From NCBI GenBank assembly GCA_015956445.1, contig WIUZ02000002.1, positions 1,798,001-1,862,000 of the forward strand: a DNA stretch of 64,000 nt. The letters run 5' to 3'. Source of the stretch: Thelephora terrestris. Its lineage: Eukaryota; Basidiomycota; Agaricomycetes; Thelephorales; Thelephoraceae. Shown piece after piece: positions 55,182 through 64,000 of the stretch (its first letter is position 1; every line of letters starts with the position of its first letter). The translations under genes and the position numbers were made by a program. The notes below the pieces were generated by a model. That model did not search any database, had not been told where the DNA came from, and saw only the letters and a list, made by a program, of their open reading frames with translations.

Positions 55182-56159
55182 ATACCATAGTAGGCCATAT
55201 TATATTTGGAATATAACCAACATCATAGCTGTCGTTTGGTGTGAATAGAAGGAAAAGGGTGAATGGACTAGTTAATGTGAGAAAAGAGTGTCCATGAAGT
55301 GAAAAATGAACACGGTAAGGGCGTAGCAGTCATGACGATGATACCACCAATCATCAAAAATAGCTGTGTGTATGCACAGAAGATTTTCTAACATCTAAAC
55401 CCAGAGCACTATGAAAGGTAACAAAAACTGGGCAAGAGGGGGCATGCCAAATGTCCACAGTGACTTTCTGATTAACAGGACCACACTCAGTTGTTGGATG
55501 TGGATCTGGAGGAGGTTCAACAGGAGGGCTGGGGGATTAAGGAGCTGTGACAAGAATTGAGGAGTTGATCCAGAGCATGAACCAGGGCCTCAAATGGATG
55601 GTTCTTGTCATTAACATGTGACATGTTGAAAAAGATCACTCAAGTCATACAAGAAATTTGCTCCATTTGCAGTAATAACACAAGACAAGCACACACTTCA
55701 CATGAACAACACTGTGTCATCAGACAACAATGAGCAAAATATAAGGATCACACACACTCCGAGAACATAAACACCTCCTCAATGTTGGATTTACCCAGCA
55801 GTCCTGACATCCCAGGCCATTCTGAAACACCCCTTCATGCATCTCTGTCGCCACTTGACTTAACCCTTCACTCATCAAGTCAAACCATACTTCTCCTGGA
55901 GTCTCCCTACTCCCAGTTTCAACCTCATCCTCCCTTGACACACCTTGTTTGACAGATGACACCACTGTCAAGAAAGACTCACTGGGCTCTTGCAGCTCTT
56001 TTTCAAAGTCTTCTCCATCTGAGGAACTGGAACTGGATGACTAAATGTGCACTTACCAAGCATGTAGAGGATTGGGTATATAGGGAGGGGGGATGGATGG
56101 CTCTCTTCTTTTGACCACCACTTCCCCCTCCGGCACCTAATTTGTTTGTCCCACCAGAC
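55182..56159. other. Gap after the family 2 gene; no gene seen
   Basis: The first 200 bases resemble the region below 63,582 on the minus strand (AAAGAGTGTCCATGAAG, GCAGTC(A/G)TGA(C/T)GATGA), so they belong to the family 2 element. A CCTGACA word at 55,803-55,809 is a possible but unproven 3' end. The rest is unassigned. Confidence 0.4.
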
Positions 56160-56958
56160 ACAGACACCATCAACTATTTCGAATGAATCGTTATAAGACC
56201 TCTTCAAATAAACCTCAGTGATCTAGAGCTAGCTTTTCAACATGTAGATGAGGAAGATGACCCAATCCAAAAACAATCCAGACAAGACTACTACACCTCC
56301 CACATCCTTGAAATTTTCAATGACAACTCTTCCCAATCCACCTGGCCCATCCTTTACCCCTCCTCCAGATTTGGAGACAATCTCCTCAGACAACTCCAAT
56401 CTGTTCAAACAGGAGTAGACAACCTCAACACCAACAACAATCCTACCATACCATAACCTTCCTCCCAACCTGCCGCAGATGTCATTCTGATGTTGGTGGC
56501 AATGGAGGGAAACATTACAGATCTACAAGTGGAGACTCTAGCCTCCCTTTAAAGCTATGCTGACACTGCTGAAGTGTCTGCTCCCATAACCCCCCCTCCC
56601 CCACAGCCAAAACCTTCCCTGAAGAAGAACCTCTTTCCACAAGCAGTGATTTAAACAAAATGCAACACAGATCCCAAGAGCCTCCCCTCCTTTGTTGACC
56701 TGGTCACCACCCTTAACAAAACCCTCCACAAACATCCCAAACACTTGTATGTCCATGTGGTTGGTGTGGAGTGGACTGCAGCATTGAACCTGGTGGTCCA
56801 CACCCAGACACCCTCCCCCTCTGCCTCGTTAACGCCCTCAAGGCTGTTCAGGCATCAATTACGTCCAATCTACTGTATATCAAGAACATCATCCCCAACA
56901 CAAGATGGTCCTGTGTGACCCTGTCACACAAGTTCACCAGCAAGGAGCCCTTAACCCG
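56160..56958 (+). mobile_element. Probable LINE ORF1-like fragment, left part
   Basis: Plus-strand pieces such as SFVDLVTTLNKTLHKHPKHL followed by VGVEWTAALNLVVHTQTPSP resemble the N-terminal ORF of basidiomycete non-LTR retrotransposons, where a helical segment precedes a W-T-x-x-x-N-L-V-V strand. The frame is broken by several stops and frameshifts, so it is a fossil. It ends where family 1 copy C was inserted. The assignment rests on pattern memory only. Confidence 0.35.
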
Positions 56959-58048
56959 TGTCAGGGCCACTCTACCCCAACAACTACCAGTGCACTGAGC
57001 CGACTCCGCAGAGTACTCACTAGTCCAACTAGCTGTGAGAGAACAGTCATGTCTCTATTCTTCTGGTAGGTTGTCCAAGGTCACTGCAAGTCAGGTCGAA
57101 ATCCTAAAGGGAAACCCAACCTAAACCGTGCTTCGCTCGGTTTATCCAACAAGGGTTTATCCCTACAGCAGGATTGATGACTCCACCAGGTGATCAACTG
57201 GACGCTCAAGGTGTTCTATAAGATGAACGCTGAGGTTCTATAGTTACGAGGCGCAGTTGACGTGCAGAGCGGGAGGGAGAGCAGATGGGGGATGTCTTGG
57301 GTTCAAACAGAAAACTCTGACTTGGCCTCAACTGCAACTGGGCTGAGAAGGGCAGAGGATTTCCTGAGGTAACAAAACTAAGGTACTACGATACAGCCAC
57401 AGTTGCTACTTATACTAAAGGAGTGGCCATGACGTCAATACCCTAATATACCCTTATCAAGTCCGAACAAAGGGAGATAAGGAGTGTGAGAACGCTAAGT
57501 AAGGGAAGCAAACAAATATGACGCGTGGGAGAATAAAGGACAAAGGGCCTTACTAGCGTGTGAAGGATTGCATAAGTGATGACAATTGTCCGCATGAAAC
57601 ATAGGGGTGAAGATAACACTAGTCCTAAAAGAAATAGGGGCATGGGGTCATGAAAGTTCATACCTGGGGATCACACCCAAGGGTCAGGTGAGGATCTTCT
57701 TGAATGCTTCCTTTGGAGAGGCTAAAGATAGAGACCATTCATCATCCCCTGTTGTCTGTAGGCGGTAACAGCATCACGGACTAGTGGCAACCTCAACGTA
57801 CGTCTGAACATGAGGAGGTCGGGCCTAGACTCATGGGACATGAGGGATTACATGCTTCGCCAGTGTTTCACGCTAACGGCTACTTCCACATTCACTGAGC
57901 TAACCAGAAGGTTCCTAAGGTGATGCTTCCAAATAGCGGCGATTCCTTCCTCCGGTTAGGAGACTGTGATGTGACTGTCCACGTGTGTGATCAGGGTCCA
58001 GGGTTGGTCGTTATCGTGATGTCATAAATGAGTCATCAGGGTCGTAGA

Positions 58049-58773
58049 CACTGGGGGAAAGGGGGTACTTACCCAATGGGTACATTGTGAGTTCATTGTG
58101 AGTTTTGAAACCATTTGCCCAGTCGTTACCCACCAGGTACTTTCTGGGTACTTTTTGAAAGATACCCATCAATTCGCCCGAATTTTACCCACTGGGTACA
58201 TGGTGGGTATTTTGTAAAAGTACCCACTCCGGAACCCAGTGGGTACTTTTTGAGCAAAACCCTGGGGTTCTTTCACAATTTACTTTCCAATGTGCCTATC
58301 ACAAACTTGAGCCACTCATTGAGAGTTCTTTTATAAAGTACCCACCAATCCAATCACAATGTACTCAACCAGATACTCAATGGGTTCTTTGAGAGTTTGT
58401 GATGAAAATGAGCCACATTGTGAGTTCTTTGTGAGTTCTTTGAAAAAAACACACTGGGTACATTGTGATCAGATTGGTGGGTACTTTATGAAAGAACTCT
58501 CAATGAGTGGCTCAGGTTTGTGATGGGCACATTGGAAAGTAAATTGTGAAAGAACCCCAGGGTTTTGCTCAAAAAGTACCCACTGGGTTCCGGAGTGGGT
58601 ACTTTTACAAGATACCCACCATGTACCCAGTGGGTAAAATGTGGGCGAATTGATGGGTATCTTTCAAAAAGTACCCAGAAAGTACCTGGTGGGTAACGAC
58701 TGGGCAAATGGTTTCAAAACTCACAATGAACTCACAATGTACCCATTGGGTAAGTACCCCCTTACCCCCAGTG
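58049..58773. mobile_element. Palindromic CACTG-ended MITE 1 in copy C
   Basis: A 725-bp foldback: CACTGGGGG at the left and CCCCCAGTG at the right, with arms of about 316 bp (58,049-58,364 and 58,458-58,773) around a 93-bp centre. AGA flanks both ends (58,046-58,048 and 58,774-58,776), a 3-bp target duplication. CACTG ends plus 3-bp duplication fit a CACTA/CMC-type non-autonomous transposon. The arms are filled with GTGGGTACTTT-like words. Arm identity is very high, so it is young. The mirrored 73-codon frames in each arm are spurious. Confidence 0.85.
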
Positions 58774-59282
58774 AGAGGGGTTCGTAAAGGGGTCATCAAG
58801 GTCATGAAACCTATTTTTAGTGCGCGTGTGTTCTAGGCGTTCCAGAACAAAGTTCTTCCAAGGCCGTCCTGCGGGCCAAGGTGTCAGCTTGATATAGTAA
58901 GCCAACGATGATGGTACAGTGGCGGAAGTTGATGTGACCCAGACAAATGAGGTGCATCGAGGTAGGTCACATGAAGGATCACCAATCTAGGCTATAAGAA
59001 GGACGTCTTCTTGGAGCCATCCTTGATCAGCAACACCAGCAACTTCCCCATCATCTTACCAACATGTCTTTCCCCAACAACCATACCTACAAGGTCACCC
59101 ATGTAATCTCTACCATCTCCCGTATTGACCGCCGTGCCGCCAACCGCAAGACCTATGCCAATGAGGCGGGGGTTCCCTACACCACTGATGAGCAGGTGGG
59201 GGAGCTAGAACTTTGGTTGTATTAATTCTAACTCATCCGTAGATCTTGCAGATTGTCCAGCAGGTGGATGCCAAACGTCTCA

Positions 59283-60120
59283 CACTGGGGGCAAGGGGTC
59301 ATTTACCCAGCAGATACATTGTGACTACATTGTGATTTTTTAGACAATGTGTCCAGCCTGTGGCCAGGAGGTACATGCTGAGTTCTTTCACAAAGTACCC
59401 ATCAATGCGACCACAATGTGGCCAGTGGGTCCATCTTGATCACTTTTACAAAGTGCCCATCAATTCGATCACAATGTGCCCTGTGGGTCCATGCAGGATA
59501 CATTGTAAAAGTATCCATCAAAGTGGCCACTGAGCACTTTGTGAAAGAAACCCCTGGGTTCTTTCACAATTTTGTTCACAATGTATCCTACTGAGTGCCT
59601 GAGCCACTCATTGAGAGTTCTTTCAAAAAGTACCCAGCAATGCAACCACATTGTCCCCAGGGGGTTCTTCTTAACGTTCTCACAATGAACTCTCAATGTG
59701 GTTGGATTTCACAACAAACTCCCAAAGAAGCCATTGAGTATCTGGTTGAATAGTTTGTGGACACATTGCTGGATACTTTCTGAAAGAACTCTCAATGAGG
59801 CCCAGGTGTATGCTGGACACTTTGTAAGAAAAATTGTGAAAGAGCCCAGGGGTTTCTTTCACAAAGTGCCCAGTGGCCACTTTGATGGATACTTTTACAA
59901 TGTATCCTGCATGGACCCACAGGGCACATTGTGATCGAATTGATGGGCACTTTGTAAAAGTGATCAAGATGGACCCACTGGCCACATTGTGGTCGCATTG
60001 ATGGGTACTTTGTGAAAGAACTCAGCATGTACCTCCTGGCCACAGGCTGGACACATTGTCTAAAAAATCACAATGTAATCACAATGTATCTGCTGGGTAA
60101 ATGACCCCTTGCCCCCAGTG
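59283..60120. mobile_element. Palindromic CACTG-ended MITE 2 in copy C
   Basis: An 838-bp foldback of the same family: CACTGGGGGCAAGGGG to its complement, arms of about 360 bp, centre near 59,700. TCA flanks both sides (59,280-59,282 and 60,121-60,123). The uninterrupted site is visible in copy A (CGTCTCAGGGAGAC, one TCA), which proves the exact insertion point. It splits the 114-residue coding block of copy C. Confidence 0.9.
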
Positions 60121-61821
60121 TCAGGGAGACGATCCCACATTTGATGAGGTTGACCTGGGACGATGAGCTCTGGGTCCGGTCCATGATCGCCGAGAAGACG
60201 ATCCATCAAATGAGGGGTAGGTTCGGGGAATTGGAGCATCCCATCAAGAAGGAGCTCTGGTACACCCTCATGCGAGGGATCTATGATCAGGACCTGTTGG
60301 AGCATGGGGCGACTGTTCCTCAGGCTGTCTGCCATGCCACCACTTCCACCACACTGTTGTGGTCGCTCGTTCGAGAGGGGGAAAGCCGGGTAGGTTTTCC
60401 GTTTGGATATTCGAGTATGACTCTCGACTAACCAAACTGCCTAGGTTGAATGGTTGGAGCGTGAGGTGAAGGAGGCGAAGGCCAATGTGCTTCGTCTGTC
60501 CGCCGAGGGTCTCTCGATGAAGGAGACCATGGCCGAGTTCCAGCAGAAGACGAACGAGGCATTGGAGGCGATGGTTGCTAACCATCAAGAGCTAGTTGCT
60601 GGCCTGAAGGTTCGGGACAACAATATCAGGGGTGCCTTGGATGCGAGGGACAATCGCCTGGATAGGCACTCAAAGAAGATCGGGCAGGAAAGCGTTAAGG
60701 TCGGCTTTCAGCCTTTGCAGCTTGTGCAATAACTGAAAGCCATTCTTCTAGATCGAGGAACTCGAGGATCTGGTGTCCGTGTTGACTGCGCAGGTTGAAT
60801 CCCTTCAGGATAAGACCTGCAATTGCAAGGAAGGTCCTGTCTTGGTTGGACAGGGTACGGCCAATGTTCCGTTCAAGTTGGAGTATGCCGACGAGGTGGT
60901 ACTCCCATTGCCTAACCCGTTGTCCTACGCCACTCCCCCAGTAGAGAACGAGGCTCCCATCCCGACTCCGGCTCCAGCTCCTACTCTGGCCGAGTCCAAC
61001 AAGGAGAACTGTAGGCGCTGCCTGCTGCAGCCGATCAGCCAATTGGTGTCGATCAAGGACATGGTCTTTGACCAGGCTGAAGATGCTCCGAGGGTTGTCG
61101 AGGTACATCCGGTGATTAAAGGGCAGCGTTGTAAACGCTCTCGATGCCGCAATGATCATTGCATGGCACCCTCGGCTTACCCTCACCCGCGTCCAGCTGA
61201 GTCGGATGGTGACAAGTCTGGTCGAGGTTCGGGAAGACCGTTCTGATACCGGGTCAACCGTCCCAACCGACAGGTCGAGTCGGAGGTCCAGCGTAGGCAC
61301 CTCACTCGACTCGCAGTATAGGATCCCCCCCAGGCCTCCAATGAGGGAGACGGAGGGTCTCCCTTCGACTACGTTGACAGCGCTGCCGAGCAGTCACCCG
61401 GTGATGGAGATGTGGGACCAGGTGTTCCGAAGTTCAGTGACATCTGGGCGGCTGGTGGGACCCTACGAAGGAGTGTCTTCATATCGACTTGAACTAGATG
61501 TTCAGTTGAGCACGGAGGATGGGGATGCCATGTTTGGAGAGATCCTTGCGAGGAGGGGCCGGTTCTTCGATCTCCAGGATGGACAGCTGATGACCCAGAG
61601 GCCTGCCGTAGATAGAGTCGACTTTTGATTGGACATTGTATAAGCATTTAGTATAGCCATGTTGTTCTGTATTGCCATGAATGTATGCGCGTTTGTGTGT
61701 TTTGAATGATGGGAGTGAAGGATAAGGAGTGTGAAGCATTCAAACATAAGAAACGGTAAGAAGAGTTCGAAGAAAGAGCGTGTTATAAAAAGTTTAAAAA
61801 TACCATGTTCCTGACAACTCG

Positions 61822-62130
61822 AGTATACTTCACTCATCATCAGACAGTACCCCTCATGGATAAGAAACTCCAAGAACTTCACAAATGGCCAAACATCCTC
61901 AATCTCCATTGCCTTCAAAGACACAGATGGGACACACACCCGACATCTTATTGGGACCTCTCTCACTGCTTTTGGCAACCTCAGGTGCACTTTCAAAGCC
62001 TGGGTCTTACCAAAAAAAACAACACAGAAGCCGTAGCAAGCCTCCGCAGCAGATGTTTTAGACGGGTAATCTGCACGTCAAGTCTCTACATAATACATCT
62101 GGTATTCTCCCGCACTTTCCCCACATAGAT
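61822..62130 (+). mobile_element. Probable LINE ORF1-like fragment, right part
   Basis: DNA just beyond the copy C insertion may continue the fragment that ends at 56,958. Pieces like PLPSKTQMGHTPDILLGPLS resemble the PRW-x-x-x-P region that follows in fungal LINE ORF1 proteins, with frameshifts. Weak evidence. Confidence 0.25.
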
Positions 62131-63379
62131 TTGTATCCTCATGTTACACTGATATTTCCCTCATTGGTCCAGGACTCCCGCGCCTTGGTACCATCATTAC
62201 CCTGTGTGTCAGGTATACCTTATATTCCTATTTCCCTTTCCCCCCCACTGTTATGTTCAATTGAGTTTATAATTTACCAAAGATGCAAGTCAAGTAGGCC
62301 ATACAGTAGCAAAGTGTAACATAGGTGGTACTACCTCAGCACTATAAACTGGCATCAAAAAACAGGAGGAGGGACTGCACTTTTCTTTCTCCATTCTAAA
62401 TCCCTTCTGTGCTCATCTACCCCTTGCTCAATACACAAAGTAAGCCAAAGAATCCTTGTTGTGTTTTACTCTTACTGACTTATTCAAGCAAGTATTATTT
62501 TGCAAGTGTATTTCATACTCCCAATCCCTTCTCCTCTACCAATCCCACTGCTCTGCCTGTTGTGCAAGATGTTCAGGCTTCTATCTGAAAATGCAAGAAA
62601 GTTAGAACTCTCCAACAGAACAAAACAGCAGGGCTAATATTGCATCACCCCTATAACCATTCCTTTGTGGCACTTAACTCAGGAGTAACTGCTCCTCCCT
62701 TCTTAGAAGGAGCAGATCATCAAATATTCCTGTGGAAGTCTTTGTCCCACCCAGGAACCTTAGCTTCTATTCTATTTAGCATCAGCACCACTTATTAGTT
62801 GCCTCACCCTAGGGTGCTGTTAACAACTTGTGTTCACACCCACTCTCCTGCCCTTATTGTAATTCGGTCGGACATCTAAAATGACCTACCTTGGGATATT
62901 ATAGAATACCTCCATCGCTTTGAAGAGTGTAGTTTTCAAGACCTTGAACTGTTTGTTCAGCAACTACAAATGTTCTGCATCAACTTCAATGCCACAATCT
63001 CACCCTATCAGTCAGAATCCCCCCTCGTTCTTAATCTCCCACCCCTTCTCCCTTGTGCCCCAGGAACTCCCTTCTCCAAACCAAGACCCAACACACCTTA
63101 CCCCACTGATTCTCGAGCGCCCCACAGAAATTAAGCAGGTTTTTAACACTGACAGTTCCCCTGTAATTCATGGGCAATATCATCTCCTTTCCCTCTTTCT
63201 GGGTATGATCCATGAGTCAGTCTAATAGGTTGGTTACCTTCTGTGGGAGGTTCCCTTTGTAATCTTAAAGGTACATCCCTTGTTGTTGGCAGCCTGAATA
63301 TTTATTAGTCATCCAGGGTTAATGAAGGGCCAAGTAGGAGTGGTCTCAGGATCAAGACTAGCTGCTATGTTTTCATGGA
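62131..63379. other. AT-rich gap; no gene seen
   Basis: No domain is recognised in any frame. TGTCAGGTATACC at 62,207 resembles a family end on the minus strand, but no partner was found. Confidence 0.35.
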
Positions 63380-64000
63380 TCATATCTTGCATCTTCTAAC
63401 TTCTAGGCTATCTTGATTAATAGTTTCATCATCACGACTGCCACACCCCTACTCAGTGATGTCTCTCTTCATGGACACTCTTTTTGTACATTAACTGGTC
63501 AATTCATCCATCATCTCTCCTTTCACTTCACCCCAAAAGACATCAATGATGATGGTTCTATTCCAAAGATATTATGCTTCATCAAGGTATCCAAGGAAGG
63601 GTGCTGGACTCTGTGTGGTCCATCTTATCCACCTTTTTGACTGCCTCTATCAGCTGTGAAACCAGGATGTCTTGGAGATCACTCACCCAAGGGTGCAAGG
63701 TTGACCAGTTTTCCTCTGGAGGGGAAATATAACTTGGCAAGGGAGAAGATAGCACAAAACTTTCAGTCTGCACAACCAACTGGTAGGAGGTTTCACCAGA
63801 CCTGCTTGCCTCTGACTCAATGGGCACAAGCTGCTCCTTCCTTAACCTGTCTGCACAGCTATAAGGCTCATGTCTATCCTTCCCACAACAAGCACACTGT
63901 CCTGTATGAGTAGGACCTGCTGGAAAGTGACCTCCATCATTGGACAAGGCTGTCAGATAATCTGAAGACCCACTCCCATGAAGGGCGAACAATACCTCCA
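63380..64000 (-). mobile_element. Family 2 element, second copy, cut by the window edge
   Basis: On the minus strand, 63,992-63,582 encodes a block collinear with the last block of the family 2 copy at 54,777-55,181: FALHGSGSSDYLTALSNDGG, GQCACCGKDRHEPYSCADRL, PPEENWSTLHPWVSDLQDI. The following 200 bases also match. The rest lies beyond 64,000. The block is open, but completeness cannot be judged. Confidence 0.6.

Larger units (their letters stand above)
56959..61816 (+). mobile_element. Family 1 element, copy C, carrying two nested palindromic elements
   Basis: Plus-strand copy with TGTCAGGGCCACTCT at 56,959 and TTCCTGACA ending at 61,816. The outer bases ACCCG (56,954-56,958) and ACTCG (61,817-61,821) look like a 5-bp target duplication with one later change. 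It is 4.86 kb because two foldback elements (725 and 838 bp) sit inside; without them it is about 3.3 kb like A and B. It has the same parts as copy A, including the CRE palindrome, gene start near 59,064 and gene blocks to 61,628. It is more diverged than B is from A, so it is older. The coding part is interrupted by the nested insertion at 59,283, so this copy is broken. Confidence 0.75.

Noticed and set aside
58115-58707. Mirrored 73-codon frames with nearly identical sequence
   Set aside because: They lie in the two arms of the palindromic element and follow its short repeats; no start context or domain.
58049-60120. Possible CRISPR-like or satellite array because of repeated GTGGGTACTTT words
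   Set aside because: Spacing is irregular and the structure is explained by long inverted arms with 3-bp target duplications; the genome is eukaryotic.

Overview
The window is nuclear DNA of a filamentous basidiomycete, most likely an Agaricomycete. The genes are split by many introns of about 45-60 bases with fungal splice signals. Several families are typical of this group: a single fused Mad3/Bub1 kinase, Bqt4, a His-rich UreG, a pyruvate decarboxylase with many small exons, and tandem BTB proteins. The species cannot be named from the sequence alone.

Layout. Bases 1-5,320 are repeats: degenerate TTAGG-type telomere-like arrays that switch strand, then a 3.3-kb mobile element (family 1, copy A). 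A RecQ-like helicase gene (6.1-7.6 kb, minus) is the first recognisable gene next to these repeats, which recalls telomere-linked helicases. Bases 10-47 kb are a gene-rich host block. It holds a CFIm68/CPSF6-like RNA-binding protein, a DUF1295 membrane reductase, the Mad3/Bub1 checkpoint kinase, Bqt4, an MDR oxidoreductase, two tandem BTB proteins, UreG, an ataxin-2/Pbp1 protein, a small secreted protein, an Aps1-type Nudix hydrolase, a LIV-1-type ZIP zinc transporter, an HD-domain hydrolase, a GPI-anchored Kre9/Knh1-like wall protein and pyruvate decarboxylase. Two gaps in this block (7.6-10.1 kb and 29.5-36.6 kb) show no secure gene apart from the small secreted protein at 33.5 kb.

Bases 47-64 kb are a repeat island. 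It contains a tandem array of four full and one truncated tRNA-Ser(UGA)-like genes with a duplicated anticodon/variable segment. It also contains family 1 copies B (49.3-52.6 kb, minus) and C (57.0-61.8 kb, plus), two relatives of a second family (53.0-55.2 kb, and minus at the right edge), fragments that look like a LINE ORF1, and two large palindromic CACTG-ended elements nested in copy C.

The most unusual content is (1) a repeat family with TGTCAGG...CCTGACA ends and 5-bp target duplications that carries a multi-exon gene of unknown function and no visible polymerase or transposase, (2) the tRNA-Ser array, and (3) a run of small exons in the Mad3/Bub1 gene that each encode one ABBA-type (F-x-P-F-V-D) motif. 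The host genes are mostly independent housekeeping genes. Two pairs, Mad3/Bub1-Bqt4 and ZIP-HD hydrolase, are divergent with intergenic gaps under 300 bases.
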